A DNA stretch of 54,814 nt from Pseudonocardia xinjiangensis. GTDB taxonomy: Bacteria; Actinomycetota; Actinomycetes; Mycobacteriales; Pseudonocardiaceae. The stretch lies in assembly GCF_012911925.1 (NCBI RefSeq), contig NZ_JAAXKY010000033.1:1-54814 (forward strand), written 5' to 3'. The notes under the pieces were generated by a model that worked only from the letters and a program-made list of their open reading frames with translations, ran no database searches and was not told the origin of the DNA. This document shows, piece after piece, positions 1 through 8,434 of the stretch (its first letter is position 1; every line of letters begins with the position of its first letter). A program made the position numbers and the translations under genes.

Positions 1-707
1 CCGCGACCCCGGCCCCCGCAACCCCGGAACCGGGCGGTCCGCCGAAGCCGGGTGCGCGCTACCCGGCCGATCTCCTCGACCTCTCGAACTGGTACCTCAC
101 CCTGCCCACCGGGGACGACGGCGACCCGGACCAGGTCCACCAACCGGATCTCGCCACGTTCAGCGGGCCCTGGTTCCACCTCGACGACGCCAAGGACGGC
201 GTGGTCTTCGCCGCCAACGCCGGCGGCGCGACCACGTCGGGCAGCGACTACCCGCGCTCCGAGCTCCGCGAGATGACAGGGGCGGACAAGGCCAGCTGGT
301 CGAACACCAGCGGCACCCACACGCTCACCGTCCGCGAAGCCTTCACGAAGCTGCCCCCGGCCAAGCCAGAGGTGGTGGGTGCCCAGATCCACGACGCCAA
401 GAACGACGTGGTGCTGATCCGGCTCATCGGTCAGCGTCTCGTGGCCGAGTACGGCAGGGACTCCACCAGGGTCACCATCGACCCCGCCTACAAGCTCGGC
501 ACGCCGTACGACCTCAAGCTCGTCGCCGCCGACAGCCACATCCAGGTCTTCTACAACGGCAAGCTCGCCACCGACATCCCGTTGAGCGGCTCGGGGTGGT
601 ACTTCAAGGCCGGTGCCTACGTCCTGTCCAACACCGACACGGGCGACAGCCCCGACGCCGAGGGCGAGGTCGTCATCTACTCGCTGCAGGTCCAGCACTC
701 CATGTGA
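1..707 (+). CDS. Polysaccharide lyase family 7 (alginate-lyase-like), 5' truncated by window
   Basis: The reading frame is open from base 3 and ends in TGA at 705-707; the start lies outside the window. The visible 234 residues begin with a Pro/Ala-rich linker (ATPAPATPEPG) and then the PL7 fold entry 'LDLSNWYLTLPTG'. The three family-7 active-site blocks are present: RSELR (in SDYPRSELREM), QIH (GAQIHDAKND) and YFKAGAY near the C-terminus. Family knowledge: PL7 enzymes cleave beta-linked uronate polymers such as alginate by beta-elimination, usually outside the cell. The Pro-rich linker fits a secreted protein with an upstream signal peptide or extra domain, which cannot be seen. It ends 4 bp before the stop of the converging dhaK-like gene. 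Exact substrate (alginate versus polyglucuronate) is not determinable here. Confidence 0.88.
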   Translation, partial: ATPAPATPEPGGPPKPGARYPADLLDLSNWYLTLPTGDDGDPDQVHQPDLATFSGPWFHLDDAKDGVVFAANAGGATTSGSDYPRSELREMTGADKASWSNTSGTHTLTVREAFTKLPPAKPEVVGAQIHDAKNDVVLIRLIGQRLVAEYGRDSTRVTIDPAYKLGTPYDLKLVAADSHIQVFYNGKLATDIPLSGSGWYFKAGAYVLSNTDTGDSPDAEGEVVIYSLQVQHSM

Positions 708-711
708 GCGG

Positions 712-1707
712 TCAGAACACCCGGATCGCGATCTCCGCCGGGTCGGCGAGCAGGGACTCGATCTCGTCGTCGAGCCGGACGAGGGTGATCGACGCGCCTG
801 CCATGTCCAGCGACGTGCAGTACTCGCCGACGTAGTTGCGGCCCACGGTGATACCGCGGTCGGCGAGCTGGTTGTGGGCCCGCCGGTAGACGATGTACAG
901 CTCGCTGATCGGGGTGCCGCCCAGGCCGTTGACCATGAGGGCGACCCGGTCGCCGGACTCGAACGGCAGGTCGGTCACCACGGCGTCGAGCAGCTCGTCG
1001 ACGATCTCGTCGGCCGGCATCAGCTTCACCCGCCGGCGGCCCGGTTCGCCGTGGATGCCGACGCCCATCTCGATCTCGTCGGCCGGCAGGTCGAACAGGG
1101 GTGCCCCCTTAGCGGGCGGCGTGCATGCGGTGAGGGCCATGCCCATCGTCCGGGTGACGCTGTTGACCTTCTCCCCGATCCGGTAGATCTCGTCGAGGTC
1201 GGCACCGCGCTCGGCCGCTGCCCCGACCGCCTTCATCACGAAGAAGTTGCCCGCCACACCCCGTCGGCCGACGGTGTAGGTGGAGTCCTGGACCGAGACG
1301 TCGTCGTCGATGAACAGCGTGCGGACGTTGACGTCCTCGGCCTCGGCGAGCTCCTGGGCCATGTCGAAGGCCATCCGGTCGCCGGTGTAGTTGTTCACCA
1401 GTAGCAGCACGCCCTTGGGAGTGCCGAGCAGCTTGATCGTCTCGTAGACGTAGTCGGTGGGCGGGGCGGCGAACACGTCACCCGGGCAGGCGGCGTCGAG
1501 CATGCCGGGGCCGACGGCCATGACGTGGGCGGGCTCGTGACCGGACCCGGACCCCTGGATGATCGAGACCTTGTCCGCACGCGGGGCATCGGCCCGCATG
1601 ATGAGGTTGTAGTCCGGGACGTAGCGGAGGGTGTCCGGGTTGGCCAGCGCCAGGCCCTCCAGCATCTCCGGCACGTAGTTCTTCGGGTCGTTGACGAACT
1701 TCTTCAT
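712..1707 (-). CDS. DhaK-like dihydroxyacetone/ketose kinase, substrate-binding subunit
   Basis: 331 residues, matching the DhaK family. Visible motifs: GSGHEP near the N-terminus (substrate pocket), NYTGD in the middle, and GIHGEPG, which carries the His that in DhaK forms a covalent hemiaminal with the ketone of the substrate. The chosen ATG (1707) begins MKKFVNDP, the normal DhaK N-terminus, with a GGAG 8 nt upstream; a longer frame to 1800 would add unconserved residues and overlap the upstream dhaL-like gene. It is the last gene of a minus-strand cluster (aldolase, HAD, DhaL-like, this gene). With DhaL it would phosphorylate dihydroxyacetone or, as known for actinobacterial homologues, a tetrulose such as erythrulose using ATP. 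Which ketose is used is unknown; the aldolase and phosphatase neighbours favour a catabolic ketose pathway. Confidence 0.87.
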   Translation of the reverse strand: MKKFVNDPKNYVPEMLEGLALANPDTLRYVPDYNLIMRADAPRADKVSIIQGSGSGHEPAHVMAVGPGMLDAACPGDVFAAPPTDYVYETIKLLGTPKGVLLLVNNYTGDRMAFDMAQELAEAEDVNVRTLFIDDDVSVQDSTYTVGRRGVAGNFFVMKAVGAAAERGADLDEIYRIGEKVNSVTRTMGMALTACTPPAKGAPLFDLPADEIEMGVGIHGEPGRRRVKLMPADEIVDELLDAVVTDLPFESGDRVALMVNGLGGTPISELYIVYRRAHNQLADRGITVGRNYVGEYCTSLDMAGASITLVRLDDEIESLLADPAEIAIRVF

Positions 1708-1762
1708 GCGGTACTCCATCGGTCTCGTCGTTGAGGGACTCGCCGTCCTGCGTTCGGGCTGC

Positions 1763-2416
1763 TCAGGAGCTCGCCGATCCCGGCCAGGTCTGGGCGACAC
1801 GTTCGGCCATCACCGCGACGGCGACAGCACCCGCATCGGGTGATCCGACGCTGCGCTCACCCGTGTAGCTCGCACGGCCCCGCCTCGCCTGCATGGATGT
1901 CGTCGCGTCGGCGGCGGCCCGGGCGGCGCCCGCGGCGACCTTCGCGACCTCGGGGGCGGGCGTCGCCGGGTCGGCGGCGAGCCGCTCGGCGATCGCGTCC
2001 GTCATCGGTACGAGCGCGTCCAGGAGCGTCTTGTCGCCGACGTCGGAGTTGCCCCTCTTCTTGATCCCCTCGGCGGCACCCCGGAGCATCGCGACGGCAT
2101 CCTCGCCGGTCAGCTCCGTTTTCCCCTTCACCGCCGCGGACGCCCGGAGGAACGCCGTGCCCCACAGCGGGCCGGACGTGCCACCGACCCGCTTGGAGAT
2201 GGTCAGGGCGATCTTCTGCAGCAGCCCCGACGCCTCGGTGCGGTCGAAGGAGTCCCAGTCGGCCAGCACGATCTCGAACCCGCGAGCCAGGGAGTAGCCG
2301 AAGTCGCCGTCGCCGACGACCGCGTCCAGCTCACCGAACGCTCGCTCGTTGTCCACGGCGGTCTGCGCGATCGTACGGACGACGAACTCGAGATTCGCTG
2401 ATGACGGCGACGTCAT
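1763..2416 (-). CDS. DhaL-like ATP-binding kinase subunit
   Basis: 217 residues with the DhaL layout: GDGDFG near the N-terminus (Asp ligands for Mg-ATP), GGTSGPLWG in the middle and RRGRASYTGERSVG near the C-terminus. The first motif reads GDGDFG where most DhaL proteins have GDGDHG, so His is replaced by Phe; the three Asp/Gly positions needed for metal binding remain. ATG at 2416 has AGGGAG 5 nt upstream and is preferred over an in-frame GTG at 2422 that would overlap the preceding stop (GTGA). It sits between the HAD phosphatase and the DhaK subunit (55-nt gap). It would supply the ATP domain of a two-subunit ketose kinase. The H-to-F change may mark a subgroup with a different substrate or simply natural variation. 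Confidence 0.87.
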   Translation of the reverse strand: MTSPSSANLEFVVRTIAQTAVDNERAFGELDAVVGDGDFGYSLARGFEIVLADWDSFDRTEASGLLQKIALTISKRVGGTSGPLWGTAFLRASAAVKGKTELTGEDAVAMLRGAAEGIKKRGNSDVGDKTLLDALVPMTDAIAERLAADPATPAPEVAKVAAGAARAAADATTSMQARRGRASYTGERSVGSPDAGAVAVAVMAERVAQTWPGSASS

Positions 2417-2418
2417 GC

Positions 2419-3213
2419 TCACTCCCTGCTGGACGGGCGCGGCGCAGCCTCGGTGAGGAGCGTCCGGAGGTGGTCGAGGCGGACGAACGGCGTCGGGTCG
2501 AGCCCCAACGGGTCGTCGAGCACCCGTGTGGTCTCCTGCGGGTCGCCGAGCGACGACACCACGAGCGTGGCGCCGGTGAAGTCCTCTCCGCCCGTGTAGC
2601 TGCTGGGGGTGACCACGCAGGCGAGCCCGGCGTCGAGCGCGGCGAGCATCCCGTTGCGGCTGTCCTCCACGACCACGACGTCATCCGGCGACACCCCCAG
2701 CTCCGACACGGCGAGCAGGTAGATGTCGGGGGCGGGCTTCTTGTGGGGGACGATGTCGCCTGCGAAGACGGCGAACCGGCCGGCCAGCGCGTCGCCCATC
2801 ACGTGCGCGAGGACGCTGCACACCGAGACCTCGGCCGACGTGGACGCCACGGCGAGCGACCAGCCGGCGTCGGCGGCCTCCTCCGCGATCCGCCGCACCC
2901 CCGGCCGCGGCGGGATCGATCCGCCCGCGATGATCCCGGTGTAGATCTCGGTCTTGCGGCGGTGCCAGCTCGCGAGGTGCTCGGCGAGCTCACCGGGGTC
3001 GGACGGGAGCCCGGCCGCGGCGAGGAAGTCGGGCGTCAGCATCGTGGCCATCCGCTCCTTGCCGCCGCCGACCAGGAGCTTCTCGCCGTACTCCGCCTCG
3101 CTCCAGCGGACGGGAAGGCCGAACTCCTCGAACGTCGCGTTGAAGGCGGGCAGGTGGCCGTAGCGCTCGGTGTCGGCGAGGACACCGTCGCAGTCGAAGA
3201 CGAGGGCGGGCAC
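2419..3213 (-). CDS. HAD-superfamily phosphatase (CbbY/beta-phosphoglucomutase-like)
   Basis: 264 residues. HAD motif I is DCDGVLADTE at residues 7-16 (nucleophile and acid/base Asp), motif II is the Ser/Thr of 'VASTS', motif III the Lys of 'HKKPAPDIY', and motif IV the acidic 'VVEDSRNG'. The helical cap between motifs I and II makes it a subclass-I protein closest in look to CbbY, which dephosphorylates xylulose-1,5-bisphosphate, and to beta-phosphoglucomutases. GTG start at 3213 lies 3 bp after the aldolase stop, so the genes are co-translated. In this context it may trim a sugar bisphosphate or phosphorylated by-product, or recycle a dead-end phosphate ester formed by the kinase/aldolase pair. 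The substrate is not recognisable. Confidence 0.85.
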   Translation of the reverse strand: MPALVFDCDGVLADTERYGHLPAFNATFEEFGLPVRWSEAEYGEKLLVGGGKERMATMLTPDFLAAAGLPSDPGELAEHLASWHRRKTEIYTGIIAGGSIPPRPGVRRIAEEAADAGWSLAVASTSAEVSVCSVLAHVMGDALAGRFAVFAGDIVPHKKPAPDIYLLAVSELGVSPDDVVVVEDSRNGMLAALDAGLACVVTPSSYTGGEDFTGATLVVSSLGDPQETTRVLDDPLGLDPTPFVRLDHLRTLLTEAAPRPSSRE

Positions 3214-3216
3214 GGG

Positions 3217-4077
3217 TCAGCCGACTCGGCCGGCGCTGCCGAACAGCTCCATCAGCGACCCGGCCATGTCGACGGCCTCCTGCCGCACCGACCGGAACAG
3301 CGACGGCGGGTCCCATTTGTCCTTGGCCGCGGTCTCCTGCAGAAAAGCGAGACTCGACTTCATGAAGGTCTCCTTGAGCGCTGTGGAGATGTTGACCTTC
3401 GCGCAGCCGCGGTCGATCAAATCGCGGAACTGCTCGTCGGAAAGACCGCTCCCGCCGTGCAACGCGATGGGGACGGGATGGACGGCGACGATGTCGGAGA
3501 CCCGCTGGAAATCCAGCTGAGGCGCGGCCTTGTACGTGCCGTGCGCATTGCCGATCGACGGCGCGAAGACGTCGACCTGGGTGGCCTCGAGGAAGTCGAG
3601 GGCGACCTGCAGGTCCTGGCGCCGCGCCACCGTGTCGGACCCGATCCCGTCCTCCACCCCGGTGATCGACTCGATCTCCCCCTCGACGTGCGCGCCGTGC
3701 CTGCGGGCCTCGGCGACGACCTCGATGGTCTGCCGGGTGTTCTCCTCGACGGGCAGGTGGGAGGCGTCGAACAGCACCGAGTTCCAGCCGCGGTCGAGGC
3801 ACGTCGTGATGACCTCGCGCTCCGGGCAGTGGTCGAGGTGCAGGGCGACCGGAACCTCGATCCCCGCGGTCATCGCGGTCCACATGGAATAGAACACATC
3901 GACACCGATCGACTTCACGGTCTTGACCGATGTCTGCACGATCAACGGCGACGACTTCTCGACGGCCGCCGCGAGAACGGCCTCGAGAGTCAGGTCGTTG
4001 AACACGTTGATCGCGGGCACACCGTACCGTTTGTCGAAGGCATCGGACAGGATGTCCTTGAGCGTCACGACGGGCAC
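3217..4077 (-). CDS. Class II (zinc) fructose-bisphosphate/ketose-phosphate aldolase
   Basis: 286 residues, typical length for class II FbaA/GatY/KbaY aldolases. Signature elements: HLDHC (catalytic Asp and first zinc His), EGEIE, NAHG (zinc His), HGGSG (zinc His plus phosphate loop) and NIST (phosphate binding). The enzyme would split a ketose-1-phosphate (or 1,6-bisphosphate) into dihydroxyacetone phosphate and an aldehyde. GTG at 4077 is the longest start; a second GTG at 4068 is possible. It is the first metabolic gene downstream of the sensor/regulator fusion (70-nt gap) and is followed by the HAD gene after 3 bp. Being clustered with DhaK/DhaL-type kinase subunits rather than glycolytic genes, it is more likely a dedicated catabolic aldolase than the housekeeping enzyme. 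Confidence 0.9.
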   Translation of the reverse strand: MPVVTLKDILSDAFDKRYGVPAINVFNDLTLEAVLAAAVEKSSPLIVQTSVKTVKSIGVDVFYSMWTAMTAGIEVPVALHLDHCPEREVITTCLDRGWNSVLFDASHLPVEENTRQTIEVVAEARRHGAHVEGEIESITGVEDGIGSDTVARRQDLQVALDFLEATQVDVFAPSIGNAHGTYKAAPQLDFQRVSDIVAVHPVPIALHGGSGLSDEQFRDLIDRGCAKVNISTALKETFMKSSLAFLQETAAKDKWDPPSLFRSVRQEAVDMAGSLMELFGSAGRVG

Positions 4078-4147
4078 GGATTCAGGCTAGCCAGGCGCCA
4101 TCGCATTTCCAGGCGTGGTTCTCCCCATCTTCGACTAGGGGAAATCC

Positions 4148-5968
4148 CTACCGCGTTGCGCCGGACAGGTCCGTCCAGCGGGCCAGCGACGTCCGGTTGG
4201 GTGCACCGGTCTTGCGCAGCAGTGCACCCACATGCTTCTCGACGGTCTTCGCCGAGATCCCGAGCCGGTCGGCGATCTGCTTGTCGCGCATGCCGAGCTC
4301 CACCAGGGTGCGGACCTCGCGCTCGCGGCTGGTGAGCCGGCCGTTGCCCGCGCGGTCGCGCTCCCGGAAGGTGCCGAGCACGGTCTCGGTGAGCGGCGCG
4401 TCCCGGCGGGCCGCGGCCAGCACGGCACGCGCGAGCGCCGAGCCGTCCAGGTCGGTCCCGATGCACCCGGAGGCACCGGCGTGCACGGCGTCGCGCAGCA
4501 GTTCGTCGGACAGGTCGTCGGTGATCACGAGCACCGAGACCCCCGGTCCGGCGGCGCGGATGTAGGAGGTCAGCCGGGCGCCGTCGAGCACCGGCATCCG
4601 CAGGTCGACCAGTACGACGTGGGGGTCGAGCACCCGCACCGCGTCGACCACCTCGCGCGCGTCCCCGATCTCGCCCACGACCACGATGTCGGGCTCGGCC
4701 TGGGCCAGCAGCCGGACGAGGCCCGCTCGCACGACGGGCCGCACGTCGACGACCAGTACGCGCCACGGCACGTCAGCGCGGACCGCGCTGCCCGCATCGC
4801 GTGGCTCGTAGGGGATCCGCGCCCGGACCCGCGTGCCCCACCCCGGCGTCGACTCGATCTCGAGCTCGGCGCCGAGCCGGTGCGCCCTCGCCACGATGCC
4901 GTGCAGGCCGAGGCCGGACCGGCGGCGATCGGTGAGCACGGCCGGGTCGAACCCGGCCCCGTCGTCCTCGACGACGACGGCGACGTCCTCGGCGCCGTAC
5001 ATCATCCCGACCCGGACCGACGCCGCCCTGGCATGGGTGACGACGTTGGTGAGCGCCTCCTGGACCAGGCGTAGTGCCTGCTGGCTGATCTCGGGCGCCA
5101 ACGGCGGCGGCTCACCGGTGACGACGAGGTCGGTGCGCAGCGCCGTGGTCGAGCGTGCCCACGCGAGCTCGACGGCGACGGCGTCCTCGAGCGAGCCCTG
5201 CTCGAGCAGGGCGGGCCCGAGGCCGAGCACGGTCCGCCGGGTCTCGGCGAGCGCGACGCGGGCCGCCTCCCGTGCCGCGGCGATGTGCGCCGAGCCGACC
5301 GGCTCGGCGCAGGCGTCGAGATGCAGGAGGATCGACCCGAGTGCCCGGGCCACGGTGTCGTGGACGTCGCGGACCACCCGCTCCCGCTCGGCGCCCACGG
5401 CCAGTCGCCGGGCCCGCTCGGCGGCCTCGGCGTGCAGCCTCGCGTTGACGATGGCGATGGCGGCGTGGGTGGCGAACAGGCCCAGCAGCTCGATGTCCTC
5501 GTCCCGGAACCGGACCTGCGGATCGGTGCTGAACACGACGCACGCCCCGATGATCTCGCCGCCCCACTCGATGGGCACCGCGACGGTGGCGTGCAGGCGG
5601 GTCCGGTCGGACGGGGCGACGTGGCCCCCGCTGACCTGGGAGTAGCTGTCGAACACCACCGGCGCCCGGTTGGCGACGACCGCGCCGGTGGCGCCCTCCC
5701 TCAGCGAGAAGACCTTGCCCTCCTGGCAGCCGACGCCGAGGTCGACCTGCTTGCGATAGGTTCCGGCCGCCTCGTCGACGGTGGAGATCGAGCCCGCGTC
5801 GCCGCCGAGGAGCACGACCGCCCGCCGCAGGATGCGGTGCAACAATGGCTGCAGGCTGAACTGACCGGCGAGGTCCTCGACGGCTCCGGTCAGAGCGTCG
5901 ACCTGCTCGTGCGGACTGACCCGGGCGCGCTGCCGACCCCCGAGGGCCACGGTCTCCTCACCGCTCAC
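4148..5968 (-). CDS. One-piece sensor/regulator: GAF, histidine kinase, receiver-like, LuxR HTH
   Basis: 606 residues in one uninterrupted frame. Order: GAF domain (about 30-180), HisKA_3 dimerisation helix with 'RDVHDTVAR' (His203 is the expected phospho-acceptor), HATPase (N-box 'LVQEALTNVVTHA', 'VVEDDGAGF', 'GLGLHGI') to about 390, a receiver-like domain (404-520) and a LuxR-type HTH (about 545-600, 'LTSREREVRTLVELGMRDKQIADRLGIS' region). Kinase and response regulator are normally separate proteins. The receiver keeps the acceptor Asp455 and Thr483, but the second acidic pocket residue is Val409 (DVRP instead of DDHP) and the conserved Lys position is Thr505, so phosphorylation chemistry is probably altered. 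GTG start at 5968. It is immediately upstream of the aldolase cluster on the same strand and probably controls it. Confidence 0.88.
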   Translation of the reverse strand: MSGEETVALGGRQRARVSPHEQVDALTGAVEDLAGQFSLQPLLHRILRRAVVLLGGDAGSISTVDEAAGTYRKQVDLGVGCQEGKVFSLREGATGAVVANRAPVVFDSYSQVSGGHVAPSDRTRLHATVAVPIEWGGEIIGACVVFSTDPQVRFRDEDIELLGLFATHAAIAIVNARLHAEAAERARRLAVGAERERVVRDVHDTVARALGSILLHLDACAEPVGSAHIAAAREAARVALAETRRTVLGLGPALLEQGSLEDAVAVELAWARSTTALRTDLVVTGEPPPLAPEISQQALRLVQEALTNVVTHARAASVRVGMMYGAEDVAVVVEDDGAGFDPAVLTDRRRSGLGLHGIVARAHRLGAELEIESTPGWGTRVRARIPYEPRDAGSAVRADVPWRVLVVDVRPVVRAGLVRLLAQAEPDIVVVGEIGDAREVVDAVRVLDPHVVLVDLRMPVLDGARLTSYIRAAGPGVSVLVITDDLSDELLRDAVHAGASGCIGTDLDGSALARAVLAAARRDAPLTETVLGTFRERDRAGNGRLTSREREVRTLVELGMRDKQIADRLGISAKTVEKHVGALLRKTGAPNRTSLARWTDLSGATR

Positions 5969-6118
5969 CCCGGCCGCCCGGCCACGCGCTGGCGTCGGTC
6001 ACCCATGTTTCGGATGGTAGCCGCGCCGGCGCTGCCCGGTTCCCCCTCGAACGGCTGGTCACCACGGTCCGCACCTTGGCGGTCGTCGCCACCGGCATGG
6101 TGCGGCACCGGTGTCCGG

Positions 6119-6259
6119 TCAGCCGGCGTGGCGGGAGCGGGCGAGGGTCAGCCCGCCGAGTACCAGGCCGATCAGTGCCACCGCCGCGGCCAGGTTGGCT
6201 CCGAGCCGGCCGGAGCCGGGGCCGATGACAGCGACGGCGATCAGGTGTTGGACGGACAT
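6119..6259 (-). CDS. Small DUF6223-like single-span membrane protein
   Basis: 46 residues, shorter than typical DUF6223 proteins (about 60-110). It has the 'GRLGANLAAAVALIGLVLGGLTLARS' type segment: a Gly-Arg-Leu-Gly turn followed by one hydrophobic helix and a basic end. ATG at 6259 has AAAAGGA 7-10 nt upstream; the frame stays open upstream to 6460 but that part is Arg/Pro-rich and non-family-like. It lies alone between two signalling loci, divergent from the histidine kinase at 6508. Function unknown; assignment rests on the short conserved-looking segment only. Confidence 0.5.
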   Translation of the reverse strand: MSVQHLIAVAVIGPGSGRLGANLAAAVALIGLVLGGLTLARSRHAG

Positions 6260-6337
6260 CGGGGGGTCCTTTTCGCCAGGTTTGTGGATCTGGTGTCCGA
6301 TAGTGGTGGGCGGGTGGCGCCTGCGCGTCGGGCGAGC

Positions 6338-6424
6338 GTGGTGTCTCCCGGCTGCCGCCCCCGACGTACGGTCAGCCGCCGGTGGTAGCCGCCCCCGCCC
6401 AGTGCGGTAGTGCCGGGACACCAC
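6338..6424. repeat. Long-spaced inverted repeat in a divergent promoter region
   Basis: GTGGTGTC at 6338-6345 and its exact complement GACACCAC at 6417-6424 flank the middle of the 248-bp gap between the divergent genes at 6259 and 6508. Both arms are followed (or preceded) by a CCGG run, so the match is nearly 12 bp with one gap. Could be paired operator half sites or chance in GC-rich DNA. Confidence 0.25.
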
Positions 6425-6507
6425 GCCCGGTGGATGCACATCCCGCGGTGGCACCCGCAAGATGATCCGGGCAGGTGTCCGGTTGGTCCCGGATCGAAGG
6501 GCGGAGA

Positions 6508-7725
6508 ATGGTCATCACCGTGCGTGAGGCGGTGCGCCGCGGCGGGCTCTCGCCGGTCGTGGCCGACGCGGGTCTCGGTGTCGGTGTGGCAGCCGGGCTC
6601 CTCGCCGCCGCGGTCGCCGGGGTCGGGCCCGCGGCGGCCGCGAGCCCGGCTCCTCTGGACGCCGGAGCGGTCGCGCTGGCGGCGGCGGCCGCCGCCGCGG
6701 TCGCGGTGCGCCGCCGCTACCCGATCGCGGCGCTGCTCGTGCTCAACGCCGTGCCCCTCGTCTGGTTCCTCGGCGCCTATCCCGGGCGGCTGATCACGCT
6801 GGCGCCGCTGATCGGCTGCTACACCCTCGCGGCCCACCAGGGCTGGCGGTGGGGTGTCGCGGGCGCCGTGCCCACCGCGCTGATCCAGATCATCGCGATC
6901 CGGGTGGTGCTCGGCGACGCCGAGACCGCCGGCGTGGTCCCCGAGGTGGCCCTCCTGGTGGCCACCGCGGGCAGCGCCGGGGCGGCCGTCGGCTACAACC
7001 GGGCGGTGCTCGCGGCCACCCGCGCCCGGTTCGCCCGGGAGGCCCGCAGCCGCGAGGAGCGGGGCCGCCGGATCGCGGCCGAGGAACGGCTGCGCATCGC
7101 CCGCGAACTGCACGACGTCTTCGGCCACACCATGGCCACGATCAGCGTGCAGGCCGGGGTGGGTCTGCACGTCATCGAACAACGCCCCGGTCAGGCCCGC
7201 GAGGCCCTCACCACGATCAAGAAGATCTGCGACGAGGGCCTCACCGACGTCAAGACCATCCTCGGCATCCTGCGCACGGATACGTCCACAGCGGAGGAAG
7301 CCGGGCAGCCGCGGGCGCCCCGGGGCGGGCTCGACCGGCTCTCCGAGCTGCTCGACACCGCAGAGGCCGCAGGCCTACGGGTGGAGCTGACCGTCGACGG
7401 CGACCCGCGGCGGCTGCCCGCCCCCGTCGATCTGGCCGCCTACCGGATCGTCCAGGAAGCGCTGACCAACGTGCTCCGCCATGCCGGGGCTCGCACCGTG
7501 CGGCTGACGCTGGGGCACGAGCCGGCGCGGCTGCTCATCCGGATCCACGACGACGGCCCCGGTACCGGCGCCGACACCCACCACACCGAGGCGGAGCAGC
7601 ACGGGCACGGCATCGACGGGATGCGCGAGCGGGCCCGCGCGCTGTCCGGCCGGCTCACCGCGGCGCCGCACCCCGACGGTGGCTTCGAGGTGTGCGCCGA
7701 GCTGCCCGTACCGAACCCGCGATGA
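6508..7725 (+). CDS. DesK/NarL-type sensor histidine kinase with N-terminal membrane domain
   Basis: 405 residues. The first about 170 residues form four to six hydrophobic helices (for example 'VALAAAAAAAVAV', 'IAALLVLNAVPLVWFLGAY'). A coiled linker rich in Arg/Glu leads into HisKA_3 'ERLRIARELHDVFGHTMATI' with the phospho-acceptor His, then HATPase with N-box 'RIVQEALTNVLRHA', 'IHDDGPGTG' and 'GHGIDGMRERARAL'. ATG at 6508 is preceded by GGCGGAGA; the frame extends upstream to 6475 without a better site. It is followed after 34 nt by a NarL-family regulator that is its evident partner. The sensed signal is not recognisable; kinases of this shape usually sense membrane or cell-envelope state. 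Confidence 0.9.
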   Translation: MVITVREAVRRGGLSPVVADAGLGVGVAAGLLAAAVAGVGPAAAASPAPLDAGAVALAAAAAAAVAVRRRYPIAALLVLNAVPLVWFLGAYPGRLITLAPLIGCYTLAAHQGWRWGVAGAVPTALIQIIAIRVVLGDAETAGVVPEVALLVATAGSAGAAVGYNRAVLAATRARFAREARSREERGRRIAAEERLRIARELHDVFGHTMATISVQAGVGLHVIEQRPGQAREALTTIKKICDEGLTDVKTILGILRTDTSTAEEAGQPRAPRGGLDRLSELLDTAEAAGLRVELTVDGDPRRLPAPVDLAAYRIVQEALTNVLRHAGARTVRLTLGHEPARLLIRIHDDGPGTGADTHHTEAEQHGHGIDGMRERARALSGRLTAAPHPDGGFEVCAELPVPNPR

Positions 7726-7759
7726 TGTCCCCGTGCGCGAACTTCCGGGGTGCGAAGCG

Positions 7760-8434
7760 GTGACCGAGCCCATCCGTGTGCTCATCGCCGACGACGAAGC
7801 CCTCGTCCGGGGCGGCTTCCGGGTACTCATCGACAACGAGCCCGGCATGATCGTGGTCGGCCAGGCCGCCGACGGAGCCACCGCGGTGGACCTGGCCCGC
7901 CAGACCCGCCCCGACGTCGTGCTGATGGACATCAGGATGCCCGGCGTCGACGGGCTGCGCGCCACCCGGCAGATCGCCGACGACCCGGACCTCGCCGACG
8001 TCCACGTGCTCATCCTCACCACCTTCGACCACGACGAGTACGTGATCGAGGCACTCGGAGCCGGTGCCGCAGGCTTCCTGATCAAGAACACCGAACCCCG
8101 CCAACTGCTGCACGGCATCCGCGTCGTCACCGGCGGCGAGGCCCTCCTCTCCCCCGGCCTGACCCGCCGGCTGATCGCCCGGCTCACCCACCGGACCCCG
8201 CGGCTCGACGCCGACGCACTGGCCCAGCTCACCGCCCGGGAGAAACAGGTCGTCGGACTCGTGGCCCACGGCCTGAGCAACACCGACATCGCCAACGCCC
8301 TCACCATCAGCCACGCCACCGTCAAGACCCACGTCAGCCGGGCCATGACGAAACTCGGCGCCCGCGACCGCGCCCAGTTGGTCGCCCTGGCCTACCAGCA
8401 CCGCCTGGTCGAACCGCCCGACCCCGCCCCATGA
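7760..8434 (+). CDS. NarL/FixJ-family response regulator
   Basis: 224 residues. Receiver: 'VLIADDEALVRGG' (acidic pair), 'DVVLMDIRMPG' (phospho-acceptor Asp), 'LILTTFD' (Thr) and 'GFLIKN' (Lys), all intact. C-terminal LuxR HTH: 'LTAREKQVVGLVAHGLSNTDIA' followed by 'HATVKTHVSRAMTKL'. The GTG at 7760 gives the normal N-terminus 'VTEPIRVLIADDE'; another GTG at 7733 is in frame and cannot be excluded. It is directly downstream of the kinase at 6508, so the two form an operon and a cognate pair. Target genes are unknown; nothing nearby in the same orientation suggests a dedicated local target except possibly the multicopper oxidase downstream. Confidence 0.9.
   Translation: MTEPIRVLIADDEALVRGGFRVLIDNEPGMIVVGQAADGATAVDLARQTRPDVVLMDIRMPGVDGLRATRQIADDPDLADVHVLILTTFDHDEYVIEALGAGAAGFLIKNTEPRQLLHGIRVVTGGEALLSPGLTRRLIARLTHRTPRLDADALAQLTAREKQVVGLVAHGLSNTDIANALTISHATVKTHVSRAMTKLGARDRAQLVALAYQHRLVEPPDPAP

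Noticed and set aside
2401..4335. A 644-codon plus-strand frame opposite the HAD and aldolase genes
   Set aside because: Arg/Gly/Asp-rich antisense composition with no family motifs; the minus-strand genes are unambiguous.
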